64,000 nt of DNA. It comes from Sphingomonas sp. C3-2. Lineage in GTDB: Bacteria > Pseudomonadota > Alphaproteobacteria > Sphingomonadales > Sphingomonadaceae. The notes under the pieces were generated by a model. The model did no database searches. It was not told the origin of the DNA and worked only from the letters and a program-made list of their open reading frames with translations. The translations under genes and the position numbers were made by a program. Positions 28,789-38,557 of the stretch are shown one piece after another. Position 1 is the stretch's first letter. Each line of letters opens with the position of its first letter. The stretch spans positions 372,001-436,000 of the forward strand of contig NZ_CP130322.1 in NCBI RefSeq assembly GCF_033025475.1, read 5' to 3'.

Positions 28789-28796
28789 GTTAACCA
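28789..28796 (+). promoter_or_regulatory. CtrA-like half-site in the Tad promoter region
   Basis: TTAACCAG upstream of the TadG-type gene resembles the TTAACCAT half-site bound by CtrA in alphaproteobacteria, which controls pilus genes in Caulobacter. Single half-sites occur by chance, so this is only suggestive. Confidence 0.2.
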
Positions 28797-28875
28797 GAAC
28801 GCCCGATTATTAATGGCCGAAACTAATACTCGTGACAGCATCGGCCTGTGCAGGCGTCGTGGGGGAAGCCAGAGC

Positions 28876-30807
28876 ATGAAATCCGAAGCAAATGCAATCC
28901 GCACCCGCCGCCGGGGTCTCTCGGCCCTTGCGCATAGCACCTCGGGCAATGCGATGTTTATCGCCGCCATTGCGATGATCCCGATCATCGGCATGGTGGG
29001 TTCCGCTTTCGATATCGGCCGCGCTTACATGGTCAAGACACGGCTCCAACAGGCATGCGATGCTGGCGCCCTCGCTGGCCGTCGCGCGATGACAACCGCC
29101 AGCTTCGATACCGACACTGCGGCAAAGCAACAGGCCAACAGCCTGTTCTTCTTCAATTTCCCGCGCGGATCTTTCGGCACAGATTTGGCGAGCCTCAGCT
29201 TCTCGCCCGTGGGCACCAACGATGGCCAGGTACGCGCAACAGCCGGCGTCACCGTTCCTATGACGCTGATGCAACTCTTCAATACCCCCGCCGCAGATAT
29301 CGCGGTCGAATGCGAGGCAAAGCTGGAAATCGCGAATACGGACATCATGTTCGTGCTCGACGTCACCGGTTCGATGAATTGCGCCGTGGGCCAATCAGGT
29401 TCGTGCAACAACAACGAAGTGACCTACGCCAAGATCAAAGCGCTGCGCACGGCTGTGGTCGATTTCTACGATACGATCGACACCGCCGTCAGCAACGAAG
29501 CCCGGCTCCGTTTTGGTTTCGTCCCCTATTCGTCAACCGTCAACGTCGGTTATCTGCTGCCCTCAGACTATCTGGTTGACGAGAACGAATATCAGTCTCG
29601 CCAGCGCCAGCACGACGGAACCTATACGACATCGACGACCAACGGGACCTGGGCAACAACCTCGACCGAGACGTCGGCATGGACGCAGCACAGCTACACG
29701 ACCAATGTCCGCAGCCGGGATTGCTCGGCACCGTCTGATACGTCCAGCACGCGTAATACAGGAAGCGAAACTGGCGAGACGACGACGAGCGACGAAGGCG
29801 TCATCACCACCACATCATCGCAGACGCGCACTGTCACCAATACCGAATATAATCGCACGTACACGGCAACGAGCGGCAACCGCGGAAACTGCCTCATCGA
29901 ACGACGTACGGTCGTTCAATATCAAAGCCGGACCACTACCGAAACCAAGACTCCGAATTACGTCTGGCAATATGCACCGGTCAAATTCGACACGAGCCAG
30001 TTCAAGCTGGGCAATGCCGTTTCGACCCGTACCGGGAATAATTTCTCGATGGAAAGTTCCTCTTGGAACGGCTGTATCGAAGAACGGAGCACGCTGGCGC
30101 AGGCCAGTTTCTCTTATCCGATCGACAGCGGCGCGATCGATCTGGATATCGACCGGATTCCAGACAACGATGCTTCCCGCTGGCGCCCATCCTGGCCCGA
30201 CATCATCTGGAATCGCAGCAACACGGATACCGCGCTATCATCCAGCAACGGCAATAATACCTATTATCAGCCGACTGGCAGTTGTCCGAAACAGGCGTCT
30301 CGCCTGGCCGAAATGACACGGTCCCAGATCGAAACCTATGTCAGCCGCAACGCGAATTTCCGCGCAACGGGTAATACATATCATGACGCCGGAATGATCT
30401 GGGGCGCACGGCTGATATCGCCAACAGGAATTTTCCAGGCAGATAACGCCGCTGCGCCCAACGGCAAGCCAATAAGCCGCCATATCATTTTCATGACGGA
30501 CGGCGAGATGCAGCCCAGTTCGAGCGTCTACAGCCTGTACGGGCTGGAGCGGCTCGACGAACGCGTCAGCGGCGGCAATACGAACGATCTGACCGCGCGC
30601 CATAACTCCCGCTTTCTCGCGGTCTGTGATGCCATCAAGGCAAAGAACATATCCATCTGGGTTGTCGCTTATTCGCAAAGTCTCACGAGCGAGTTGAGGC
30701 GATGCGCGGATTCCGGCCGCGCCTTTGAGGCGACCAACGATCAGCAACTCAAGGATCAATTCAAGCAGATCGCTTCGAAGATCGCCGAACTCAGGCTCGC
30801 CAAATGA
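28876..30807 (+). CDS. TadG-like pilus protein with an enlarged VWA domain
   Basis: A 643-residue envelope protein. Residues about 24-70 form the Tad N-terminal membrane helix (FIAAIAMIPIIGMVGSAFDIGRA, then AYMVKTRLQQACDAGALAGRR). A von Willebrand A domain starts with the metal-ion-dependent adhesion motif DVTGS at 162-166 and resumes near MTDGE (540-544). A Ser/Thr-rich insert of about 250 residues (roughly 235-500, with repeated TTST/SQTRT segments) splits it. Start ATG 28876 has GGGGGAAG upstream. It overlaps the next gene by 4 bases. Such TadG proteins are minor components at the cell end of Flp pili or adhesins. Confidence 0.88.
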   Translation: MKSEANAIRTRRRGLSALAHSTSGNAMFIAAIAMIPIIGMVGSAFDIGRAYMVKTRLQQACDAGALAGRRAMTTASFDTDTAAKQQANSLFFFNFPRGSFGTDLASLSFSPVGTNDGQVRATAGVTVPMTLMQLFNTPAADIAVECEAKLEIANTDIMFVLDVTGSMNCAVGQSGSCNNNEVTYAKIKALRTAVVDFYDTIDTAVSNEARLRFGFVPYSSTVNVGYLLPSDYLVDENEYQSRQRQHDGTYTTSTTNGTWATTSTETSAWTQHSYTTNVRSRDCSAPSDTSSTRNTGSETGETTTSDEGVITTTSSQTRTVTNTEYNRTYTATSGNRGNCLIERRTVVQYQSRTTTETKTPNYVWQYAPVKFDTSQFKLGNAVSTRTGNNFSMESSSWNGCIEERSTLAQASFSYPIDSGAIDLDIDRIPDNDASRWRPSWPDIIWNRSNTDTALSSSNGNNTYYQPTGSCPKQASRLAEMTRSQIETYVSRNANFRATGNTYHDAGMIWGARLISPTGIFQADNAAAPNGKPISRHIIFMTDGEMQPSSSVYSLYGLERLDERVSGGNTNDLTARHNSRFLAVCDAIKAKNISIWVVAYSQSLTSELRRCADSGRAFEATNDQQLKDQFKQIASKIAELRLAK

Positions 30808-31391
30808 TGCGCCGTCTTGCTTCCCTGCACCGTGCGCGTTCGGGATCGACGGCAATCGAATTCGCCATTCTGGCGCCAGTCTTTCTGATGACCCTGATGG
30901 GCCTGCTGGAATTGGGGTACCAGACCTACATCAGTTCGGTGCTCGACGGCGCGATGAACGATGCAGGCCGGAGCTCCACGCTCGAGGATGGCGCGTCCCA
31001 GGTGAATAATATCGATCAGAGGGTCAAGGACCGTATCCTCGAAATGGCACCGGGCGCCACATTCGAGTCTTCTCGCAAAGCCTATTCCAATTTTGCGGAT
31101 GTCGGGAAGCCAGAGCCCTTCAACGATCTGAACGGCGACGGCGTCCGCGACGAGAATGAATGCTACGAAGACATTAACGGCAACGGCGCTTTCGATCTGG
31201 ATCGCGGCAAGGACGGCCAGGGCGGCGCGGACGACATCGTCAATTACACGATGACCGTAACCTACCCGCCGATCGTACCTCTTGGAAAGCTGATCGGCTG
31301 GTCATCCAGCAACACCGCCTCAGCAACGACCGTGCTCCGCAACCAGCCATTCGGCAACCAGGCGATCCCCAATGTAGAGTGCAAGACATGA
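30804..31391 (+). CDS. TadE-like pilus protein with calcium-binding-type loops
   Basis: A 195-residue minor pseudopilin-like protein. The N-terminal prepilin-like helix contains GSTAIEFAILAPVFLMTLMG (14-33), with Glu19 typical of TadE. Residues 108-138 contain Asp/Asn-rich loops (DLNGDGVRDENE and DINGNGAFDLDRG) like EF-hand or dockerin calcium sites. The ATG overlaps the TadG stop (ATGA) and its own stop overlaps the next ATG, so all three are an operon. Confidence 0.88.
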   Translation: MMRRLASLHRARSGSTAIEFAILAPVFLMTLMGLLELGYQTYISSVLDGAMNDAGRSSTLEDGASQVNNIDQRVKDRILEMAPGATFESSRKAYSNFADVGKPEPFNDLNGDGVRDENECYEDINGNGAFDLDRGKDGQGGADDIVNYTMTVTYPPIVPLGKLIGWSSSNTASATTVLRNQPFGNQAIPNVECKT

Positions 31392-32038
31392 AAATTGCCG
31401 GACGACTTCGTCGCGCCGCCTGCGGCCTATGGAAGGCCAAGTCCGGTGTCGCCTACATCGAATTCGCTTATGCCTTCCCGGTTTTGATCGTGGTCGGCTT
31501 TGGCGGTCTCGAAGCGGCCAACCTGGCTCTGGCCCATATGCGCACCAGTCAGGTAGCGCTCAGCATGGCAGACAATGCCAGCCGCATCGGTCAGGATAGC
31601 GCCCTGTCCCTTACGCAATTCCGCGAAAGCGACGCTGCAGACAGTTTTGCGGCGGCAGAAAAACAGGCGGGCCGGTTCAACGTGGTTGGCCAGGGACGCG
31701 TCATCCTATCGAGCCTTCAGCAAAATGAGGATGGCGGACAGTGGATCGCCTGGCAGCGCTGTCTGGGCTCACTTGGGGTCGCATCCAGCTATGGTATCGA
31801 GGACGAGGGTAAAACCGGCACGACCTTTGCCGGCATGGGCCCCGCCACAAACCGCATCACGGCCCCCGCCAATAACGCGGTCATGTTTGTTGAAATTTTC
31901 TATGATTATGAGCCGCTGATAAGCAGCGCGATCTTTGGCAGGCCGCGCCTGCACTACACTGCAGCCTTCAGCGTCCGTGACGAACGCGATCTGACAAAAA
32001 TCTATCCGTCAAACGGCGTATCCCCAGCCCGGTGCTAA
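31388..32038 (+). CDS. TadE-like pilus protein
   Basis: A 216-residue protein with a TadE-type N terminus: positively charged leader, then VAYIEFAYAFPVLIVVGFGGLE (about 24-46) with the characteristic Glu after a Tyr-Ile. The periplasmic part shows no named domain. It is the third gene of the overlapping Tad trio (4-base overlap at 31388-31391). No ATPase (TadA), platform (TadB/C), prepilin peptidase or Flp pilin lies nearby, so assembly genes must be elsewhere. A GC-rich hairpin follows. Confidence 0.85.
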   Translation: MKIAGRLRRAACGLWKAKSGVAYIEFAYAFPVLIVVGFGGLEAANLALAHMRTSQVALSMADNASRIGQDSALSLTQFRESDAADSFAAAEKQAGRFNVVGQGRVILSSLQQNEDGGQWIAWQRCLGSLGVASSYGIEDEGKTGTTFAGMGPATNRITAPANNAVMFVEIFYDYEPLISSAIFGRPRLHYTAAFSVRDERDLTKIYPSNGVSPARC

Positions 32039-32057
32039 GGACCGCCGACGAATAATA

Positions 32058-32082
32058 CCCGCCCCGGCTTTCCCGGGGCGGG
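32058..32082. terminator. Hairpin between the Tad operon and pdhB
   Basis: A perfect 10-base stem (32058-32067 with 32073-32082, CCCGCCCCGG/CCGGGGCGGG) lies between the two convergent units. There is no strong T-run on either side, so it may slow or stabilise transcript ends rather than act as a full rho-independent terminator. Confidence 0.5.
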
Positions 32083-32090
32083 CAATCACC

Positions 32091-33449
32091 TCAGCGGTAC
32101 GTAACCTTCTTCACCGCCGCAACGACGCGGTCCGCATCGACAAGCGCCAGCTTTTCAAGGTTCGCCGCATAGGGCAGCGGCACGTCCTCGTTGGTCACGC
32201 GCAGAACCGGTGCGTCGAGATCGTCGAAGCCCTGTTCCATCGCCACCGTCACGATCTCGCTCGCGATCGAGCAGACCGGCCAGCCTTCTTCGACCACGAC
32301 CATGCGGTTGGTCTTCTTCAGGCTCTTGAGCACGGTTTCGGTGTCGAGCGGGCGCAGGGTGCGCAGATCGATCACCTCGGCGTCGATGCCTTCCGCCGCG
32401 AGCTTTTCGGCGGCATCAAGCGCGATACCGACGCCAATCGAATAGCTGACGAGCGTGACATCGCTGCCTTCGCGTATGATCCGCGCCTTACCGATCGGCA
32501 GGACATAATCGTCGAGCTTGGGCACGTCGAAGCTGCGGCCGTACATCAACTCATTTTCGAGGAAGACGACCGGATCGTTTGAACGGATCGCCGCCTTGAG
32601 CAGCCCCTTGGCGTCGGCCGCGTCATAGGGTGCAATCACGACCAGACCGGGCACGCTGGCATACCAGGGGCCGTAATTCTGGCTGTGCTGCGCGCCCACG
32701 CGGCTGGCCGCGCCGTTCGGGCCACGGAACACGATCGGGCACCGCATCTGGCCACCCGACATATAGTTGGTCTTGGCGGCCGAGTTGATGATGTGGTCGA
32801 TCGCCTGCATGGCGAAGTTGAACGTCATGAACTCGACGACCGGGCGAAGCCCCGCCATCGCCGCGCCCGTGCCGATGCCGGCAAAGCCATATTCGGTGAT
32901 CGGCGTGTCGATCACGCGGCGCGGGCCGAATTCCTCGAGCAGGCCCTGCGTCACCTTGTACGCGCCCTGATATTCGGCGACTTCCTCGCCCATCACGAAC
33001 ACGCGGTCGTCGGCGCGCATTTCCTCGGCCATCGCATCGCGCAGCGCTTCGCGGACCGTGGTCTTCACCATTTCGGTACCGGCGGGAATGGCCGGATCGG
33101 CCACAGCCACCTTGGGTTCTGCGGGCTTGGCAGCCGCCTTGGGCGCCGCTTCGACAACCGGGGCAGCTTCGGCCTTGGGGGCAGCGGCAGGGGCGGCAAC
33201 GTCTTCATCCTCGCCGCCGATCAGCGCGATCACCGTACCCACCTTCACGCCGTCAGTGCCTTCGGCCACAAGGATCTTGGCGATCGTGCCTTCGTCAACG
33301 GCCTCGAATTCCATCGTCGCCTTGTCGGTTTCGATCTCGGCTAGAATGTCGCCGGATTTCACTTCGTCGCCTTCCTTGACGAGCCACTTGGCGAGCGTGC
33401 CTTCCTCCATCGTGGGAGAAAGCGCGGGCATCTTAAGTTCCACAGCCAT
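32091..33449 (-). CDS. pdhB: Pyruvate dehydrogenase E1 beta with fused lipoyl domain
   Basis: Beta subunit of the heterotetrameric E1 that decarboxylates pyruvate with thiamine diphosphate. The 452-residue protein carries an N-terminal lipoyl domain (1-80; lipoylated lysine K43 in [10 protein letters not shown]), an Ala/Pro linker (about 88-125) and the transketolase-like core ([28 protein letters not shown]). This fusion is a known alphaproteobacterial feature. Start ATG 33449 overlaps the pdhA stop by one base. E2 and E3 are not in this window. Confidence 0.96.
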   Translation of the reverse strand: MAVELKMPALSPTMEEGTLAKWLVKEGDEVKSGDILAEIETDKATMEFEAVDEGTIAKILVAEGTDGVKVGTVIALIGGEDEDVAAPAAAPKAEAAPVVEAAPKAAAKPAEPKVAVADPAIPAGTEMVKTTVREALRDAMAEEMRADDRVFVMGEEVAEYQGAYKVTQGLLEEFGPRRVIDTPITEYGFAGIGTGAAMAGLRPVVEFMTFNFAMQAIDHIINSAAKTNYMSGGQMRCPIVFRGPNGAASRVGAQHSQNYGPWYASVPGLVVIAPYDAADAKGLLKAAIRSNDPVVFLENELMYGRSFDVPKLDDYVLPIGKARIIREGSDVTLVSYSIGVGIALDAAEKLAAEGIDAEVIDLRTLRPLDTETVLKSLKKTNRMVVVEEGWPVCSIASEIVTVAMEQGFDDLDAPVLRVTNEDVPLPYAANLEKLALVDADRVVAAVKKVTYR

Positions 33450-34525
33450 CAATATTCGTCCACCAGCACGTCGGTATAGAGTTCGGAGGCATCCGGCTCC
33501 GGCGAGGTTTCAGCGAAATCGGCCGCTTCGGACACGATCGCGCGAATTTCCTTGTCGATATCCTTGAGCGCGTCTTCGCTCACGCCCAGCTTTTCCAGCT
33601 CGCGCTTCGCGGCCTCGATCGGGTCGGACTTTTCGCGCACCGCCTGCACTTCGTCACGCGAACGGTATTTGGCGGGGTCGGACATCGAGTGGCCACGATA
33701 GCGATAGGTCTTGAGCTCGAGAAGGATTGGGCCCTTCCCGCTGCGCACCCATTCGACGGCTTCTTCAGCCGCGCCACGCACCGCGAGCACGTCCATCCCG
33801 TCGACCTGCAGGCCGGGGATACGGAAGCTTTCGCCGCGACGGTAAAGCTGGTCTTCGGCCGACGCGCGGTTGACCGATGTGCCCATGGCATATTGGTTGT
33901 TCTCGATCACGAAGATGATCGGAAGCTTCCACAGCTCGGCCATGTTGAAGCTTTCATACACCTGGCCCTGGTTCGCTGCGCCATCGCCGAAATAGGCCAT
34001 AGCAACGCCGCCATCGCCGGCATATTTGTGCTTGAACGCAAGCCCCGCGCCCAGCGACACTTGGGCGCCCACAATGCCGTGGCCGCCGTAAAATTTATGC
34101 TCGACCGAGAACATGTGCATCGAGCCGCCCTTGCCACGCGAAATCCCGGCTTCGCGGCCAGTCAGCTCGGCCATGATCACCTTGGGGTCGATGCCGTAGG
34201 CCAGCATATGGCCATGGTCGCGGTAGCCCGTAATCACGCTGTCGGTCTTGGAATCGAGCGCCGACTGAAGGCCGACGGCAACGGCTTCTTGGCCGATATA
34301 AAGATGACAGAAACCGCCGATCAGGCCGAGACCGTAAAGCTGGCCGGCCTTTTCCTCGAAGCGGCGGATGAGCAGCATCTCGCGATAAAATTCCAGCAGT
34401 TCGTCCTTGCTGGCCTTGTATCGTTGCGGCTCCTTCGGGCGCTCACGATTGCTTGCCGGAACTGCGGCGCTTTGGGGCGCCTTGCTGGGAGATTTCGCTG
34501 AGGATGATCTAGCCAATTCGTTCAC
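33449..34525 (-). CDS. pdhA: Pyruvate dehydrogenase E1 alpha
   Basis: The 358-residue alpha subunit, containing the thiamine diphosphate motif GDGAANQGQ...N, the regulatory-loop region [20 protein letters not shown] and an N-terminal Ala/Ser/Lys-rich extension of about 35 residues. It is the upstream gene of pdhAB, joined by a 1-base TGATG overlap. It lies just downstream of ftsB, forming an eno-ftsB-pdhAB series on the minus strand that is common in alphaproteobacteria. Confidence 0.97.
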   Translation of the reverse strand: MNELARSSSAKSPSKAPQSAAVPASNRERPKEPQRYKASKDELLEFYREMLLIRRFEEKAGQLYGLGLIGGFCHLYIGQEAVAVGLQSALDSKTDSVITGYRDHGHMLAYGIDPKVIMAELTGREAGISRGKGGSMHMFSVEHKFYGGHGIVGAQVSLGAGLAFKHKYAGDGGVAMAYFGDGAANQGQVYESFNMAELWKLPIIFVIENNQYAMGTSVNRASAEDQLYRRGESFRIPGLQVDGMDVLAVRGAAEEAVEWVRSGKGPILLELKTYRYRGHSMSDPAKYRSRDEVQAVREKSDPIEAAKRELEKLGVSEDALKDIDKEIRAIVSEAADFAETSPEPDASELYTDVLVDEY

Positions 34526-34612
34526 CTAGGGAGGGGATTAAGAACGCTGGTCTATAGGCCGGGATCACCGGATTCCGCAACGGCAACGCGCAATTTTCTA
34601 ACGCGTTTGTGT

Positions 34613-34924
34613 TCAATTAAGCGGAACGATCACTTCATCGGGATGGGCAAGCCCCAATTCGCGGCGAATTAGCTCGTCCGCCATGTCAGGATTGGCCTTT
34701 TTCGGGTCGAGCAGCGCCACGCGATTGGCGAGCACCGCCTTTTCCTTTTCAAGCCGGGCAAGCTCACCCCGGCTCTGCTCCAGCTGGCGGCTGTAATCGC
34801 CCCATGCCAGAACGCCATTATTGCCGATAACGGCATATCCGCCAAAAAGGGCAATGACGAGCATCATCATCGCCGTCGGCGCGGCGGAGCGCAAAAGCGC
34901 GAATGATGATTTACCCTTCTTCAT
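34613..34924 (-). CDS. ftsB: Septum formation initiator family protein (FtsB/DivIC)
   Basis: A 103-residue bitopic divisome protein: short basic cytoplasmic tail, TM about 16-34, then a periplasmic coiled coil (about 42-72; GDYSRQLEQ, ELARLEKEKAVLANRVALL) and a C-terminal stretch (MADELIRRELGLA). It should bridge FtsQ and FtsL in the septal ring. ATG 34924 gives the usual MKKG start. It is 124 bases downstream of eno. Confidence 0.92.
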   Translation of the reverse strand: MKKGKSSFALLRSAAPTAMMMLVIALFGGYAVIGNNGVLAWGDYSRQLEQSRGELARLEKEKAVLANRVALLDPKKANPDMADELIRRELGLAHPDEVIVPLN

Positions 34925-35004
34925 TGTGACACTTTGAATCACATGCGACTCGGCGAATCAAGCGATTTTCCGCTCGATTCGCCGAATGCACCATCGTTGA
35001 CACA

Positions 35005-35036
35005 CAAGGGCCCGGCACACTCCGGCCAGGCCCTTG
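35005..35036 (-). terminator. Hairpin after eno
   Basis: Arms CAAGGGCC (35005-35012) and GGCCCTTG (35029-35036) form a GC-rich hairpin just after the eno stop on the minus strand. It lacks a T-run, so it may be a weak terminator or an RNA processing site between eno and ftsB. Confidence 0.4.
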
Positions 35037-35048
35037 AAAAGGTTTGTC

Positions 35049-36374
<1,326 letters not shown>

Positions 36375-36418
36375 CTATCCGGAAGGCTGAACAAAGGCAA
36401 TTGGCGGGAAATCCTTGC

Positions 36419-36444
36419 GGAACCCACAAAGACACCCGATTGTT
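36419..36444 (+). promoter_or_regulatory. EcfG-type general stress promoter of the four-gene cassette
   Basis: GGAAC (36419-36423), a 17-base spacer and TGTT (36441-36444) fit the alphaproteobacterial general stress sigma factor consensus GGAAC-N16/17-cGTT at all but one base. It is 54 bases before the first ATG of the cassette. Regulation by EcfG is an inference; the sigma factor gene is not in this window. Confidence 0.55.
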
Positions 36445-36498
36445 ATTAGTGTGAATCGAAATGATGCCTCGCAATTCCGTAGCTTAGGAGAACCGACC

Positions 36499-37080
36499 AT
36501 GGCCACGACGCCCCCCTCGTCCGGCAAGCCCTCGGACAACAGCGTCTCTGCGGACGATATTCTGACGCCGGTGGCGCAGGAAGCCGCTGGCGCTGGTGCC
36601 GCGATCGGCGAAGAAGCCGCCGCCAAGGCTCGCAGCTTCCGCGAAACCGCTGGCGAAGCGACCGAGAATGTGAAGAAGGAAGCCCGCGCGCTGCGCGATC
36701 AGGCGGGCGACAAGGTTCGTGAACTCGCCAATCAGGGCAAGGATCGCACCACCGATGCGCTCGACAATATCGCCAAGCTGATCACCGATGCCTCGAGCAC
36801 GGTCGATGAGCGCGTCGGCAATCAATATGGCGATTATGCGCGCAAGGCCGCCGACGCGATGTCCGGTTTCGCCACCTCGCTGCGTGGCAAGGAAGTCGAC
36901 GACATCGTCAAGGATGCGGGCGATTTCGTCCGCAAAAGCCCGGCTGTCGCCATCGGCGCCGCCGCGGCCGTCGGCTTCGTCCTCGCGCGTCTCGTCAAGG
37001 CGTCCGGCACGAAGGACGATGCGGCCGACAAGGCTGAAAGCGCGAATAACGCGCCGCCATCCGGCCCCGACGCCGTCTGA
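36499..37080 (+). CDS. DUF883/ElaB-like membrane-anchored helical protein
   Basis: A 193-residue protein: long amphipathic helices (about 40-140, rich in Ala/Lys/Glu) ending in a hydrophobic anchor with the family-style SPAVAIGAAAAVGFVLARLV (about 152-171). E. coli relatives ElaB/YqjD are stationary-phase inner membrane proteins that can bind ribosomes; the exact function here is unknown. Ribosome-binding site TTAGGAG precedes ATG 36499. It is the first gene of an overlapping cassette; the next ATG overlaps its stop by one base. Confidence 0.85.
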   Translation: MATTPPSSGKPSDNSVSADDILTPVAQEAAGAGAAIGEEAAAKARSFRETAGEATENVKKEARALRDQAGDKVRELANQGKDRTTDALDNIAKLITDASSTVDERVGNQYGDYARKAADAMSGFATSLRGKEVDDIVKDAGDFVRKSPAVAIGAAAAVGFVLARLVKASGTKDDAADKAESANNAPPSGPDAV

Positions 37081-37463
37081 TGCAGGAACCGGGGGCACCG
37101 CACGCGGAAACGGATCCTGCCCCCGCGTCCACGCGGGGGCCAGACGAAAGCATTGGCGATGTGATCGCGCGGCTCGTCGATGATGCCGAGGATTTCGTTA
37201 AGGCCGAGATCGCGCTGTATCGCGCCGAGGCGGCGTACCGTGTCGCCGATTACCGCAAATATCTGGCCTTTGCGGCGCTCGCGGCGTTGCTATCCGCGTC
37301 CGCGCTGTTCCTGCTGCTGCTGGCCGCCACCTTTGCCCTCGCCCCGCTTATCGGCATGGCGCTGGCTGCGCTCTGCGTCGCGCTCCTCGCAATGGGCATT
37401 GCCGCCATCCTGTTCGCGCTCATCACGCGCAAGGTCCGCCGCGCCATAAGGAGGCGGGCATGA
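37080..37463 (+). CDS. Phage-holin-superfamily (Holin_3_6/DUF1469-like) membrane protein
   Basis: A 127-residue protein with a polar N terminus, a helix (VIARLVDDAEDFVKAEIALYRAE, about 27-50) and two closely spaced transmembrane helices (about 62-82 and 88-112). The family name comes from a distant similarity to holins, but there is no endolysin or other phage gene nearby. ATG 37080 overlaps the previous stop (TGATG); the next gene overlaps by 4 bases. Confidence 0.85.
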   Translation: MQEPGAPHAETDPAPASTRGPDESIGDVIARLVDDAEDFVKAEIALYRAEAAYRVADYRKYLAFAALAALLSASALFLLLLAATFALAPLIGMALAALCVALLAMGIAAILFALITRKVRRAIRRRA

Positions 37464-37843
37464 GCGCGCTTGAAGACAACCTCGAACGCCGCCGTTCCGA
37501 GGCCGAGGCCGCCCGCGCCCGGCTCAACGGCACGCTCCTAAATCTTCAACAGCGGTTGAAGCCCGCCGCCCTGCTCGATGAAGCCGTAGGCGAACTGCGC
37601 GAAAAGGCATCGGAACTGGCGCTGGAAGGCGTCGAATTCGCCCGCGCCCGTCCGCTCGCGGCGGCCGGTGTTGGCGCGGCCGCTGCCGCCTACGCCTTTC
37701 GGGCGCCCCTATGGCGCGCACTGGTTGGCGCATATGATCGGCTGCGGGCAACCGATACGCCCGCAAGCGAGTTTCAGGTCCAGGACCAATCCACCCATAT
37801 CGGCGCGCCCCTCGCGCCTGTCGCAACGGAGAATGAGCGATGA
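37460..37843 (+). CDS. DUF3618-like helical protein with an amphipathic anchor
   Basis: A 127-residue protein: helical N-terminal half (ERRRSEAEAARARLNGTLLNLQQRL) reminiscent of DUF3618, then a short hydrophobic segment (about 66-85) and a polar C terminus. It is joined to its neighbours by 4-base overlaps on both sides, so it is certainly part of the cassette. Function unknown. Confidence 0.8.
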   Translation: MSALEDNLERRRSEAEAARARLNGTLLNLQQRLKPAALLDEAVGELREKASELALEGVEFARARPLAAAGVGAAAAAYAFRAPLWRALVGAYDRLRATDTPASEFQVQDQSTHIGAPLAPVATENER

Positions 37844-38424
37844 CCAACAAGATCAGCGAGAGTGCCCGCAAGGTGGCCGATCTGGCCGGCGAAAAGCTCG
37901 GTTCGGCGAGCGAGCATGTTCGCGACTCCGCGCACAATGCGCGTGAAAAAACGCAGGCGGCCTATAGCGCAAGCCGCGCCAAGGCCAGCGACGCGCTGCA
38001 CAGCGGCAAGGAAAAGGCCGGCCAGTTCTACGCGACCTCGCGCGAAAAGGCCGATCACGCCTATGCCAGCGCGCAGGCCAACGCCCGCGCCGCCAAGGAC
38101 AAGACCGCGCAGAAGGTTCAGGAAAACCCCCTCGCCTTCCTGATCGGCGGCATTGCGGTGGGCGCGCTGGCCGGTGCGCTCCTGCCCCGCACCCAGCGCG
38201 AGTCCAAGGCACTCGGCAATGCGAGCAAGAAAATCAGCGAAACCGCCAGCGGCGCCGCAAGGGCGGCAAAGGAAGCCGGCCAGCACAAGCTCGACGCGCT
38301 CGGGATCAATAAGGATGCTGCCAAGAGCCAAATCAGCCAGATTATTTCGTCGGTTGTCTCGGCGGTGGAAGAAGCTGGCTCTGCCGCCAAAAATTCAGTT
38401 GGTAACAAAACAAATAAACCCTGA
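37840..38424 (+). CDS. LEA/apolipoprotein-like amphipathic helical protein with membrane segment
   Basis: A 194-residue protein with long Ala/Lys/Ser-rich amphipathic helices resembling late-embryogenesis-abundant or apolipoprotein repeats (ISESARKVADLAGEK, then HAYASAQANARAAKDK), a short hydrophobic segment (NPLAFLIGGIAVGALAGALL, about 99-118), and a second helical region. Such architecture suits desiccation or membrane-stress protection, but that is inference. It ends the cassette; a nested inverted repeat follows. Confidence 0.8.
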   Translation: MTNKISESARKVADLAGEKLGSASEHVRDSAHNAREKTQAAYSASRAKASDALHSGKEKAGQFYATSREKADHAYASAQANARAAKDKTAQKVQENPLAFLIGGIAVGALAGALLPRTQRESKALGNASKKISETASGAARAAKEAGQHKLDALGINKDAAKSQISQIISSVVSAVEEAGSAAKNSVGNKTNKP

Positions 38425-38437
38425 CCCTTCGACCAGA

Positions 38438-38497
38438 AATGCCGGACACCCACGCCCAAAAGCCCGGTTTACGGGAATTATGTGAAGTTCCGGCATT
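38438..38497 (+). repeat. Nested inverted repeat after the stress cassette
   Basis: Outer 9-base arms AATGCCGGA (38438-38446) and TCCGGCATT (38489-38497) enclose an inner hairpin (CCCG 38463-38466 with CGGG 38472-38475). It lies after the cassette stop and before the DUF4170 gene. It could end or stabilise the cassette transcript; there is no T-run. Confidence 0.4.
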
Positions 38498-38557
38498 GAC
38501 GGCACAGGCAGATTTGCCTAGGAAGTCCACCCATTCAATACGAATTGGTGACCCCCC

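Noticed and set aside
37080-37463. Phage holin and prophage remnant
   Set aside because: There is no endolysin, integrase, capsid or tail gene; the family is named after a distant resemblance.
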